Shown: positions 17,544 to 25,884 of the stretch, one piece after another | Position numbering within the stretch: the first letter of the stretch is position 1 | Layout: every line of letters begins with the position of its first letter | NCBI GenBank assembly: GCA_963737545.1 | Contig: CAVTTH010000003.1 | Location: forward strand, 1,178,001-1,242,000 | DNA: 64,000 nt | Source: CAVTTH01 sp963737545 | Lineage (GTDB): Bacteria; Verrucomicrobiota; Verrucomicrobiia; Chthoniobacterales; UBA10450 | Direction: 5' to 3' | Position numbers and translations under genes: made by a program | The notes under the pieces: model-generated | Told to the model about the DNA's origin: nothing | The model's input: the letters and a program-made list of their open reading frames with translations, nothing else | Database searches by the model: none

Positions 17544-17932
17544 AGAGGAACGATTTGTATGGAGGTGGAGCGGTCATCGCGATCGCGTTGTTTCTCGTTG
17601 GCTGTTTCGGCGGGGATGAGGCGGGCCCTTCGGTCAACGCGGCGACGATCAACGCCTACAGCCACATGCTTCACAACCGGTTTTACAATGCCTGGGTGCA
17701 ACCAGAAGCGGTCGGTGCGCCACATGGGAAAATCTCGGTGCCGGTTGATCTTCAGATCGATCCGCACGGTCGAGTTTTGAGTTTTCGGCTGATGAAATCC
17801 TCGGGTTATCCGGCAATCGATGAGTCGATCGAAGCAGCGGGAGCGCAAGTCAGGAAAGTTGAACCGCCGCCCACTGCTTCGTCGGGCCAGCTCTATGCGG
17901 TTCGGATCTACTTTGAACTCGATGTGAAATGA
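17540..17932 (+). CDS. Lipoprotein consisting of a stand-alone TonB C-terminal domain
   Basis: A 130-residue product with a signal peptide and lipobox (LFLVGC, Cys at about residue 22), followed directly by a TonB-C-like domain (MLHNRFYNAWVQP...LQIDPHGRVLSFRLMKSSGYPAIDESIEAAG). It is clearly paralogous to the C-terminal domain of the preceding gene, sharing the MLHxRFYxxWVQP block. It lacks the transmembrane anchor and spacer. Its start overlaps the preceding stop, so the two are co-translated. Role unknown; it may compete with or cap the TonB/TolA partner site. Confidence 0.82.
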   Translation: MKRNDLYGGGAVIAIALFLVGCFGGDEAGPSVNAATINAYSHMLHNRFYNAWVQPEAVGAPHGKISVPVDLQIDPHGRVLSFRLMKSSGYPAIDESIEAAGAQVRKVEPPPTASSGQLYAVRIYFELDVK

Positions 17933-17945
17933 TGAAAACGCCGCG

Positions 17946-19532
17946 CTAGCCCGTTAGGCGCGCTTCAGCCAGATCGAGATCGCGCTGAATCCGCCGCAAC
18001 GCGTCGTCATTAATCGTCTGTTCGTTGCGCAAACGGATGATGGTTTTTCTTTCCACTGCGAGCGCCTGTTGCTGAAGTTCTTGATAATCAAAGGTGGCGA
18101 TGGCGCCGCTGGGATTGCCCCGGGCTTCGCAACAAAGTCGAAGCTGCTCGATCCGTTCGTTGTACTCGGCGCGCAACCGGTTCACGATCTCATCGGAAAT
18201 TCCGCGCTCGAGCGCGGAATTTTCGATTGACTCGATCGCCGCCTTGTTCGCTTCCAGACGCGCCAGCCGTTCCTCTTCATCCGTCACGCCGTCATCCTTG
18301 ACTCCGAGATATCGAATGAGGACTGGCAGCGTGAGGCCTTGGAAAACCAGCGTTGCCAGAATAACGGAGAACGTTAGGAATAGAATGTAATTTCGACCGG
18401 GGAAGGGAGTGTTCGGAGCCAGAGCTAGAGGGAGCGCAAATGCCGCGGCGATCGAAACCACTCCGCGCATGCCGGACCACGCGATGATCGCAACGTTTCG
18501 CCACGGCGGGAACGGCTCGCGCGCACGAATTTTCCGGCTGAACAATCGCGGCACGTACGCCGCCGGAAATACCCACGCGATGCGCACGAATATGACGGTG
18601 GCGCTGACGGCCAGTGCTTGTCTGGCCAGCTGCCAGAGCGACGTGCCGGTCCCGGAGAGTGATTGCAGGATGGATGGCAACTGCAATCCGATCACGATGA
18701 AGACCAGACCGTTGAGGAGGAAGACGACCGTTTTCCAAAAAGCGCGCGATTCCAGACGCATCCGCGCGCTCACCACCAGTGGCGAGTGCCATCCTAGAAA
18801 AATCCCCGCCGCGACTGTTGCGAGCACACCTGAAACGTGAAGCCGTTCCGCGGTTAGATAGGCAACAAATGGCGTGAGCAAGGAAATCGTGATCTGAACC
18901 GGCGGATCGTCGAGATGCTTTTGCACCCAGCGAATGGCGAATCCAACGAGCAGACCGAGTCCGATTCCTCCGGCTGCGACCCAGACGAACTTAATGGCGG
19001 CGTGCGTCGGCGAAAAGCTGCCGGTCACCAAAGCGGCGACGGCGAATTGCAACGTAACCAGAGCGGTCGCGTCGTTGACCAAACTTTCGCCTTCAAGAAT
19101 GCTGACGATTCGTGGCGGGACCGAGAGACGTTCGAGCACGGCCGTCGCCGCCACCGCATCAGGCGGGGAGACGATGGCTCCCAAGGCGAAGGCAGCAGCC
19201 CAGGGTAGCCCGGGGACGAAGGCGTGCGCCATCCAACCGACGGCAAACGTCGTGATCAAAACCAAACCGATGGCAAGAAGTAGAATTGGCCGGAGGTTCC
19301 GGCGAAAATCGCGCCAGGAAGTCATCAACGCGACGGGATAAAGCAAGGCTGGCAGAAAAAAGAAAAAAACCAGTTCCGGATTGAGCTTCACTACCGGAAG
19401 ACCGGGGATCAAACTCAACCCGAGACCGCTCAGCACGAGCAGGACCGGATACGGAACGGTGAATTTTTGCGCGATGACGACGAGCGTCACCACGATCATT
19501 AACAGGAACGCGATGAGCTCCGTCTGGTGCAT
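17946..19532 (-). CDS. Na+/H+ antiporter, CPA1 (NhaP-like) family
   Basis: A 528-residue inner-membrane cation/proton antiporter with about 12 helices. The ion-binding motifs are visible as GAIVSPPDAVAATAVL and EGESLVNDATALV (the ND pair), plus SGMRGVVSIAAAFALPL on a later helix. The C terminus (from about residue 415) is a cytoplasmic helical tail with RLARLEANKAAIESIENSALERG and a coiled-coil-like end. It converges with the TonB-type operon, 13 bp away. Confidence 0.92.
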   Translation of the reverse strand: MHQTELIAFLLMIVVTLVVIAQKFTVPYPVLLVLSGLGLSLIPGLPVVKLNPELVFFFFLPALLYPVALMTSWRDFRRNLRPILLLAIGLVLITTFAVGWMAHAFVPGLPWAAAFALGAIVSPPDAVAATAVLERLSVPPRIVSILEGESLVNDATALVTLQFAVAALVTGSFSPTHAAIKFVWVAAGGIGLGLLVGFAIRWVQKHLDDPPVQITISLLTPFVAYLTAERLHVSGVLATVAAGIFLGWHSPLVVSARMRLESRAFWKTVVFLLNGLVFIVIGLQLPSILQSLSGTGTSLWQLARQALAVSATVIFVRIAWVFPAAYVPRLFSRKIRAREPFPPWRNVAIIAWSGMRGVVSIAAAFALPLALAPNTPFPGRNYILFLTFSVILATLVFQGLTLPVLIRYLGVKDDGVTDEEERLARLEANKAAIESIENSALERGISDEIVNRLRAEYNERIEQLRLCCEARGNPSGAIATFDYQELQQQALAVERKTIIRLRNEQTINDDALRRIQRDLDLAEARLTG

Positions 19533-19553
19533 TCCGCTTGAATAGAGAACCCG

Positions 19554-19946
19554 TTAGGCGGCGAGGGCTTGCTTCGGTGGCGCGGCTGCGACCTTGGCCT
19601 TGGCGCGCGCGCGATTCGCTTCCAGCTCGGAAAGATGCTTTTCCGACCAGCGACAGATCGCCTGAAGCGGCTCGATCAAAGTACGGCCCAATTTGGAAAG
19701 CGCGTATTCGACCCGGGGCGGAACCTCCGGATACACTTTGCGCAGGACAAGGCCGTCCCGCTCGAGGCTGCGTAATGTTTGGGTAAGCATCTTTTGCGAG
19801 ATACCGCCAATCTCGCGCTGGAGGCCGGCGTAGCGTCGCGTACCGTCGGCCAGAACCTGAATGATGAGCGCAGTCCATTTGTCGGCGATCCGATCCAAAA
19901 CAAGACGCGACGGGCAACGAGGATTGAGAACATTGTTCTTTTTCAT
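19554..19946 (-). CDS. HxlR-family transcriptional regulator
   Basis: About 130 residues forming a winged helix-turn-helix of the HxlR type: CPSRLVLDRIADKWTALIIQVLADGTRRYAGLQREIGGISQKMLTQTLRSLERDGLV, then the wing VPPRVEYALSKLGRTL. It has the family N-terminal cysteine (CPSR), often redox- or electrophile-responsive. ATG 19946 (MKKNNVLNP) was chosen over an upstream in-frame start. Its stop is 21 bp upstream of the antiporter start on the same strand, making the antiporter a possible co-transcribed target. Confidence 0.9.
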   Translation of the reverse strand: MKKNNVLNPRCPSRLVLDRIADKWTALIIQVLADGTRRYAGLQREIGGISQKMLTQTLRSLERDGLVLRKVYPEVPPRVEYALSKLGRTLIEPLQAICRWSEKHLSELEANRARAKAKVAAAPPKQALAA

Positions 19947-20035
19947 GGTTAGGCGGAAGGTTGAGGGCAAGGAGAGAGTAACGAACCATCGGTGGTGTTC
20001 AATTGGGAATCTCGGTTCTGTCTTCTTTCTTTGCT

Positions 20036-20182
20036 GGGGAGCGCACGCGGCTCGCGTGCTGATCTCGGCGGCTCGCCGAGACGAATCTTCGAGGCAGGAG
20101 TGACATCAGTTTGCTGCGATCAGCAGGTCAAGTCTGCGCTGGCGGGCCGCCAGCGCCAGCACGCGAGCCGCGTGCGCTCCCC
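20036..20182. repeat. Family B palindromic repeat
   Basis: GGGGAGCGCACGCGGCTCGC at the left and GCGAGCCGCGTGCGCTCCCC at the right form perfect inverted arms. Inner palindromes are CTCGGCGGCTCGCCGAG and CTGGCGGGCCGCCAG. It occupies the promoter-proximal gap upstream of purD. Confidence 0.88.
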
Positions 20183-20230
20183 GGAATCATCAATCGAACA
20201 CCGGTTCATTTCTGATACAATCGACTGACG

Positions 20231-21517
20231 ATGAATCTCCTCGTAATTGGTAGCGGCGGACGCGAGCATGCGCTGGTTTGGAAATTCCGGCAATCGTCCG
20301 GGGTCGCGCGGATTTTCTGCGCGCCGGGAAATGCCGGCACGGCACAGATCGCCGAGAACGTTGCCATTCCAGCAAACGATTTGCCGGCACTCGCTCAGTT
20401 CGCCAGAGAAAACAAAATTGGACTCACTGTCGTGGGGCCGGATGATCCGCTCGCCGCTGGCGTGGTGGATTTGTTCGCGGCCGAAGGCCTGCGCATTTTC
20501 GGACCGACGAAAACGGCGGCGCGTCTCGAGTCCTCGAAGATTTTCGCAAAGGACTTGATGCGAGAGCGAGGAATTCCCACAGCGGCGGCGAGGACGTTCG
20601 AACGCAGCGAAGAAGCGCAACGTTACTGCGACGGACTTCGATTTCCGATTGTGATCAAAGCTGACGGCCTCGCACTCGGGAAAGGGGTGATCATCGCCCC
20701 GGATCGCGCCGCCGCACACGCTGCCATTGAGGGAATGATGGAGAAGGGACAGTTCGGTGAAGCGGGCCGCCGGATTGTGATCGAGGAATTTTTGCGCGGC
20801 TCGGAGTGTTCGCTCCACGCGCTGGTTGACGGCGTGAATTATCGCATGCTGGCGACGGCGCGCGATCACAAGCGCGCGTATGACGGCGACCTGGGACCGA
20901 ATACGGGCGGGATGGGAGCGTTCAGTCCGGCGAATAATTGGAGCGATGCGGCGCAGTCACAATTCGACGCAACAATTATGCAACCGTTGTTGATGGGACT
21001 GCGCGAAAAAGGCGTCACTTTTCGCGGACTGCTCTTTCCGGGCCTGATGATCAATGCGGAAGGTGCCCACGTTCTCGAATTCAATTGCCGTTTTGGCGAT
21101 CCCGAGACGCAGGCGATTCTGCCGCGCTTGAAATCCGATTTGCTGCCGCTGCTGGAGGCGACGATCGATGGCACGCTCGATAAGGTGAGTCTCGAATGGG
21201 ATAGTCGAACTTCGGTCACGGTCGTCCTCGCCTCCGGCGGCTACCCGGAGAAATACGAAACCGGCAAGAAGATCACAGGACTTGCCCAGGCATCGGAGCT
21301 TGAGGATGTGCACCTATTTCATGCCGGCACGCGTGTTGTGAACGGCAAAGTGGTGTCTTCGGGCGGGCGCGTGCTCGCGATCACTGCGCTGGGCGAGACA
21401 CTGGAACTGGCCCGGGACCGCGCCTACGAAGCGGCCTCGCGCATCCATTTCGAAGGTTGCCACTATCGTCGCGATATTGCTCTTGGTTCGCGCTTGGATA
21501 AGTTGCAGGCGCTCTGA
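20231..21517 (+). CDS. purD: Phosphoribosylamine-glycine ligase
   Basis: ATP-grasp enzyme of purine synthesis joining phosphoribosylamine and glycine. The 428-residue product starts with MNLLVIGSGGREHALVWK and contains VVGPDDPLAAG, the ATP-grasp loop IVIKADGLALGKGV, the DHKRAYDGDLGPNTGGMGAFSP signature and EFNCRFGDPETQ. Length is normal. Its TGA overlaps a possible CTG start of the next gene, suggesting coupling. purC is also in this window, but not adjacent. Confidence 0.97.
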   Translation: MNLLVIGSGGREHALVWKFRQSSGVARIFCAPGNAGTAQIAENVAIPANDLPALAQFARENKIGLTVVGPDDPLAAGVVDLFAAEGLRIFGPTKTAARLESSKIFAKDLMRERGIPTAAARTFERSEEAQRYCDGLRFPIVIKADGLALGKGVIIAPDRAAAHAAIEGMMEKGQFGEAGRRIVIEEFLRGSECSLHALVDGVNYRMLATARDHKRAYDGDLGPNTGGMGAFSPANNWSDAAQSQFDATIMQPLLMGLREKGVTFRGLLFPGLMINAEGAHVLEFNCRFGDPETQAILPRLKSDLLPLLEATIDGTLDKVSLEWDSRTSVTVVLASGGYPEKYETGKKITGLAQASELEDVHLFHAGTRVVNGKVVSSGGRVLAITALGETLELARDRAYEAASRIHFEGCHYRRDIALGSRLDKLQAL

Positions 21518-22593
21518 GCGCGCGAGTAATTTTTCTTTTCGTTTTAGTTAGTTCGGCGTGGTTGATCGCGGCGGATTTGTCCACGCAATCATCCACGTCA
21601 AAGCCGTCGCCCACGCCGACTCCGGTCACCAACGCGGGACTGATCAACGCGATGGATTCCGCCGAAGTGCAGCAGGCGATTGCCTTGCTCAAAAGCAACT
21701 TCATCAATCCCGCAGCCTTGAACGAGGTCGAACTCAATCGGGCGACTCTGGAGGGTCTGATGGCCCGGCTCGGTCACGGCGTCATGCTGTTGCCGGCAGG
21801 CGAATCGCCCGGCGGGGCGACAATCCCGGGCATTTTTTACGGTGAGGTTTTGGACAGCCACATCGGTTACTTGCGCCTCGGAGAGCTTTCCGCCGTCAAT
21901 CTGCGGGCGATGGATGAAACGCTGAAAACTTTTGCTGCGAAAAAGGTCGACTCGCTCGTGATCGATCTTCGCGCTACTTCGCCGCCAGACGATTTCGGGA
22001 CCGCCGCGGAGTTCATGAATCGATTTGTCCACAAAGGGAAAACACTTTTCACTTTGCGCAAACCAGCGGCGAAACAGGAACATGTTTTTTCGGCTGATCA
22101 AGATCCGGCGTACGACGGCATGATCATTGTTCTGGCCGATGCGAACACCAGTGGTGTCGGCGAAGTATTTGCTGGCGTCCTGCGTTATTACGACAAGGCG
22201 ATGATCATTGGGCAGCCGACGGCGGGCCGCGCGGTCGAGTATTCTGATTTGACGCTATCGGATCGAAAAATTCTGCGGGTCGCGGTCGGCGAAATTATTC
22301 TACCCGAGGGAAAGACGCTCTTCCCCGACGGCGTCATCCCGGACGTGCCGGTGGAGATGAACATGGCGGAGAAGCGTCAGATTTTTGAGCAGAGCTTAAA
22401 GAACGGAATGGCTTCGTTCGTTTTCGAAAAAGAGCGGCCGCACTTCAATGAGGCCGCTTTGCTGGCGGGAACGAATCCGGAAATCAATCCTGAACGCGGC
22501 ACTGCCTCGCCCGCGCAGACGAGTTTGCGCGACCCGGTTGTGCAAAGAGCAGTCGATCTCGTGACGTCGCTGGCAATCTATCAAAAGCGCTAG
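21514..22593 (+). CDS. Secreted S41 (C-terminal processing)-like peptidase, catalytic serine not in place
   Basis: About 359 residues. From a CTG at 21514, overlapping the purD stop, the frame encodes a hydrophobic signal-like segment (RVIFLFVLVSSAWLIAAD). The first conventional start is a TTG at 21562, which would lose it, so the upstream start was chosen with caution. The body resembles S41 tail proteases (IGYLRLGELS, VDSLVIDLRATSPPDD, QPTAGRAVEYSDL, GVIPDVPVEM) but has no PDZ domain, and the SASASE-type nucleophile region reads NTSGVGEVFAG, so activity is doubtful. Confidence 0.7.
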   Translation: MSARVIFLFVLVSSAWLIAADLSTQSSTSKPSPTPTPVTNAGLINAMDSAEVQQAIALLKSNFINPAALNEVELNRATLEGLMARLGHGVMLLPAGESPGGATIPGIFYGEVLDSHIGYLRLGELSAVNLRAMDETLKTFAAKKVDSLVIDLRATSPPDDFGTAAEFMNRFVHKGKTLFTLRKPAAKQEHVFSADQDPAYDGMIIVLADANTSGVGEVFAGVLRYYDKAMIIGQPTAGRAVEYSDLTLSDRKILRVAVGEIILPEGKTLFPDGVIPDVPVEMNMAEKRQIFEQSLKNGMASFVFEKERPHFNEAALLAGTNPEINPERGTASPAQTSLRDPVVQRAVDLVTSLAIYQKR

Positions 22594-22679
22594 CTTCGGC
22601 GGCCGTAGCCGCCTGTGGGCGATGCGGCGGCAAGGTCGCTTCTTGGAAACTTGCCCGGCTTGAAATAGGATACAGCTCT

Positions 22680-23396
22680 GTGACTCCTCTTGAAGAGCGC
22701 ATCGGCTACAAGTTCCGGAACCCGTTGCTCCTGGCGGAAGCATTGACTCACCCGAGTCTTCGGCACGAGACGCAACAGCAGCACTTCGATAATCAGCGCC
22801 TCGAATTCCTCGGCGACGCCGTGCTCCAACTCGTCATCACCGAACATCTCTATGCCCAATTTTCTGGAGAGGCCGAAGGTCGCCTAACGAAATTGCGTTC
22901 GCGCCTGGTCTCGCGCGATGCGCTCAAACGGCGGGCGCTTGCTCTTGATCTTGGGCCATATCTGATGATTGGCCGCGGAGAAGAAGCGAGCGGGGGACGC
23001 GAGCGCGGTTCTACACTGGCGGATGCATTCGAGGCATTAATCGGTGCGGTTTATCTGGACAGCGATCTCGCCACGGTCCGTCAATTTATCCTGCGAGCGG
23101 CGGAAGGAGAACTGCAGCAGCTCACAGAGGAGCCGATCGATATCAATCCGAAAGGCCAGTTGCAGGAGTTGCTGCAATCCATCTCGCCGCGCAGTCCGGT
23201 TTACAAGGTGCTGTCGCAAACCGGTCCCGAACATGACAAGACTTTTGTGGTGGAAGCGGTTTGGGAAGGTCTTGTTCTCGGACAGGGGATCGGCGGTAGT
23301 AAGAAGCAGGCCGAGACGGCGGCGGCGTTGGAAGCGATGCAGCTAAGGAAGTGGGAGCGGGGCGCGACAAACGAAACCGGCGAAGCAAAATTGTAA
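22680..23396 (+). CDS. rnc: Ribonuclease III
   Basis: Double-strand-specific endoribonuclease for rRNA and mRNA processing. The 238-residue product has the signature NQRLEFLGDAVLQLVI (residues about 38-53) with catalytic Glu and Asp, the second acidic cluster TLADAFEALIGAVYLD, and a C-terminal dsRNA-binding domain (NPKGQLQELLQ...GQGIGGSKKQAETAAALEAM). It starts with GTG at 22680, consistent with the compact N terminus of the family. Confidence 0.96.
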   Translation: MTPLEERIGYKFRNPLLLAEALTHPSLRHETQQQHFDNQRLEFLGDAVLQLVITEHLYAQFSGEAEGRLTKLRSRLVSRDALKRRALALDLGPYLMIGRGEEASGGRERGSTLADAFEALIGAVYLDSDLATVRQFILRAAEGELQQLTEEPIDINPKGQLQELLQSISPRSPVYKVLSQTGPEHDKTFVVEAVWEGLVLGQGIGGSKKQAETAAALEAMQLRKWERGATNETGEAKL

Positions 23397-23426
23397 CCTA
23401 CAACCACTGTCGCGCGCGATGCACAG

Positions 23427-23455
23427 TGCTACGGCGGTCAGAGACCGCCGCTACA
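23427..23455. repeat. Family C palindrome at the end of thiD
   Basis: TGCTACGGCGGTCAGAGACC followed by GCCGCTACA is a short family C inverted repeat between the convergent rnc and thiD genes. The CTA at 23451 is the reverse complement of the thiD stop codon TAG, so the repeat supplies that stop. Confidence 0.8.
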
Positions 23456-24290
23456 GTGACTCGTTAGGCCGATGATTGAGAGCGTGAATCATTCCGCCGG
23501 AGTTCGATTTCCAGGCGAAATGCTGAGCGATCGCGCTGGTGACGAATTGTTTGCCGCGCCGGACAGCTGCCTCGAGCGACATGCCTGAGGCCAGACCGGC
23601 CGTGATCGCAGCCGAACAGGTGCAGCCAGTCCCGTGAGTGGCAACGCTACGCACGAAAGGCGCTGAGAATTCCGAAATCTTTCCTTCGAAGAACAACAGA
23701 TCGACCGCATCGTTGCCCGCGAGATGCCCGCCTTTGAGCAGGAATGGGACGCCGTATCTGGCGGTCAATTTTTCTCCGGCCGCGCGCATCGCTTCCAGGC
23801 TTGTGATTGGTTTGCCGAGCAGGGTGACGGCTTCATTCAAATTCGGCGTGATCAGCGCCGCCAGCGGAAACAGCGTCTCGTACATTTTCAAAGCCTCTGC
23901 GCTTAACAATAAATCGCCGCTGGTTGCGACCATCACCGGATCGATGACCAGCGGCAGCCCTGCCGCGCGATCGCGGAGAACTTCCGTTATTGTTTCGATC
24001 ACTTCGCCGGAATGGAGCAAGCCGGTTTTGATCGCCGCGACGGGAAAGCTCTCGAAAAGAACTTCGATTTGTTCGCGAACGATCCGCGCTCCGATATCCT
24101 GGATTCGCACGACTTTGCCCGGTGTTTCCGCGACCACGCAGGTGATTGCGGTCAGGCCGTAAACACCGAGCGCGCTGAAGGTCTTAAGGTCAGCTTGCGC
24201 GCCCGCACCCGAACTGCAGTCGGAACCGGCGATGGTGAGGGCGATGGGTGTAGCAGCGCCCACTGAGCGCCGGCCTTCTTGCTTTTCCAT
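23451..24290 (-). CDS. thiD: Hydroxymethylpyrimidine/phosphomethylpyrimidine kinase
   Basis: Phosphorylates HMP and HMP-P in thiamine synthesis. About 279 residues of the ribokinase fold: IALTIAGSDCSSGAGAQADLKTFSALGVYG at the start, VIDPVMVATSGDLLL in the middle and VATHGTGCTCSAAITAGLASG (anion hole and catalytic Asp region; the usual GTGC is present) near the end. Start taken at ATG 24290 (MEKQEGRR) because the upstream codons lie in a repeat. The last codons and stop come from the adjacent family C repeat. No other thi genes are nearby. Confidence 0.94.
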   Translation of the reverse strand: MEKQEGRRSVGAATPIALTIAGSDCSSGAGAQADLKTFSALGVYGLTAITCVVAETPGKVVRIQDIGARIVREQIEVLFESFPVAAIKTGLLHSGEVIETITEVLRDRAAGLPLVIDPVMVATSGDLLLSAEALKMYETLFPLAALITPNLNEAVTLLGKPITSLEAMRAAGEKLTARYGVPFLLKGGHLAGNDAVDLLFFEGKISEFSAPFVRSVATHGTGCTCSAAITAGLASGMSLEAAVRRGKQFVTSAIAQHFAWKSNSGGMIHALNHRPNESL

Positions 24291-24296
24291 CGAATT

Positions 24297-24326
24297 CGAC
24301 CCCGAAAGCATTCGGGGCCGCTACAA
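24297..24326. repeat. Short inverted repeat upstream of thiD
   Basis: CCCCGAA-AGCA-TTCGGGG is a 7-bp perfect stem followed by CCGCTACAA. It lies between the ferredoxin stop and the thiD start on the same strand. It could be a small member of the repeat families or a weak terminator; no T-run follows on either strand. Confidence 0.5.
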
Positions 24327-24331
24327 AGATC

Positions 24332-24565
24332 TTACGCGCCGTCCTGGCCAATCGCCTCGACCGGGCAGCCTTCCATCGCCTCGCGACAAAGCGCCTCTTC
24401 CTCGGGAGACTCGGGTTGTTTGTAAACATAGGAATGACCGCCGTCGTCATTCCGTTTGAAATTCGCGGGTGCGGTCTCGCGACAGAGATCGCAGTCGATG
24501 CACTGATCGTCGACATAGAATTTCCCCTCTACGTTTTCGGGATATTTATTGGAAGCATCGGCCAT
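24332..24565 (-). CDS. Small single-cluster ferredoxin
   Basis: A 77-residue electron carrier from ATG 24565 (MADASNKYPENVEGKFYVD). Cysteines are arranged as CIDCDLC near residue 20 and a distant C...GCPVEAI pair near the C terminus, the pattern of monocluster 3Fe-4S/4Fe-4S ferredoxins. The acidic stretch between is typical of the family. Redox partners are not evident from the neighbours. Confidence 0.88.
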   Translation of the reverse strand: MADASNKYPENVEGKFYVDDQCIDCDLCRETAPANFKRNDDGGHSYVYKQPESPEEEALCREAMEGCPVEAIGQDGA

Positions 24566-24691
24566 GATTCTTTCCGCTCGAAGCGAAGGCAACGGTAAAA
24601 GGATTCAGGTACCTGGCGCAAATGGGTATTTCCTCGTTGACGACCTGGCAAACAACCGGCGAAGAGAGGAGTGTCAAAAAGGTCTGGAACC

Positions 24692-24949
24692 ATGGAAAGC
24701 AAGAATAGATCCGAAGCCTCGAGCACGGCGAAGGCTTTTCTCGTCGAGCTGGTCGTGTACAGCCTTCTCGTCGTCCTTTATTTCCTTTTCGTCCTTCATT
24801 TTCTTGCCGACTGGATCAATCATCTGGAAGCCACCCGGATCAAGACCTACGCAGTCGTTTCGATTGGACTCATCGTTGCTCAGGCGATTGTGCTGGAAAG
24901 TGTGACCTCGTGGTTAATGCGCCGGCTGCGCGGCGGCCGTTCCGAATGA
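24692..24949 (+). CDS. Small two-helix membrane protein
   Basis: An 85-residue protein with two predicted transmembrane helices (LVELVVYSLLVVLYFLFVLHFL and TYAVVSIGLIVAQAIVLESVTSWL) and a basic C terminus (MRRLRGGRSE). Its stop overlaps the ATG of the following TauE/SafE permease (ATGA), so it is probably a small partner expressed with it. No named family recognised. Confidence 0.75.
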   Translation: MESKNRSEASSTAKAFLVELVVYSLLVVLYFLFVLHFLADWINHLEATRIKTYAVVSIGLIVAQAIVLESVTSWLMRRLRGGRSE

Positions 24950-25878
24950 TGGCGATGTTTTTTCCCATCTCCCACGCGGAGATCAGTCCCACTTACCTGG
25001 TCGTGGCCGGCTTCGTGATCGGAGTCTTCGGAGGATTCTTTGGAGTGGGTGGAAGTTTTATCGCCGGGCCCGCCCTGCGTGCAGTCGGTCTCGATTGGAA
25101 TTTCGCGGTCGGGACCGACCTGGCCCACATCGTCGGGAAATCCGTGGTCGCGGCCAAGCGTCACCGTGCTTTGGGCAACGTCGATCTCAAACTCGGCCTG
25201 ATCATGGCACTCGGAACAATCGCAGGCGCCGAAGTGGGTGCGCAATTAATCCAAATCCTGAAGCGCGCCGGCAACGTCAATCTGGTCGTTAGCCTCATTT
25301 CAATCACGGTTTATCTGAGCATCTCCGGCTTCATGCTCTGGGAAGGTCTGGCCACGCTGCGCGCGAGCAAACGGCGCGGCTCGCGTCAGGAAAAAGGGAA
25401 AAAATCGAAGCAGGACGAATCCGCCTTCCAGCACATCGCCCAGCGCGTTCAAAAATTGGAGGTCGGGCCGATGGTCTCGCTGCCGGTCTCGGGCATAAAA
25501 TCGATTTCACTTTGGGCCGTCCTGCTGGTGGCGTTTGTCGGGGGAATCTTTAGCGGCTTTCTCGGCGGCGGCGCCGGTTACATCCGGATGCCGTCAATGG
25601 TCTATGTTCTGGGAATTCCCACTCATCTCGCGGTTGGAACCGATCTTTTCGAAATCATTATCTCGGCCAGTTATGGAACGTTCACTCATGCGATCAAGGG
25701 CAATGTCGATATCATGATCGCGCTCGTCATGAATACCGGCGCCGCCATCGGCGCGCAGATCGGGGCCATCTCCACCCAGTATTTTAGCGGGCCGAAAATC
25801 CGGATCGCTTTCGTGCCGCTGCCGTTGATCGGGGCCGTCATCGTCATTTACACTTTGTTTACTGGAGCCAGGTTTTAA
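24946..25878 (+). CDS. TauE/SafE-family anion permease
   Basis: A 310-residue inner-membrane protein of the sulfite/organosulfonate exporter family. The two inverted repeats of the family are visible, each beginning with a Gly-rich turn (GGFFGVGGSFIAGPAL and SGFLGGGAGYIRMPSMVYVLGIPTHLAVGTDL). A charged cytoplasmic loop of about 50 residues joins them. Start ATG 24946 overlaps the preceding stop; the Usp-type gene follows after six bases, making a three-gene operon. Confidence 0.9.
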   Translation: MMAMFFPISHAEISPTYLVVAGFVIGVFGGFFGVGGSFIAGPALRAVGLDWNFAVGTDLAHIVGKSVVAAKRHRALGNVDLKLGLIMALGTIAGAEVGAQLIQILKRAGNVNLVVSLISITVYLSISGFMLWEGLATLRASKRRGSRQEKGKKSKQDESAFQHIAQRVQKLEVGPMVSLPVSGIKSISLWAVLLVAFVGGIFSGFLGGGAGYIRMPSMVYVLGIPTHLAVGTDLFEIIISASYGTFTHAIKGNVDIMIALVMNTGAAIGAQIGAISTQYFSGPKIRIAFVPLPLIGAVIVIYTLFTGARF

Positions 25879-25884
25879 TTCGTT

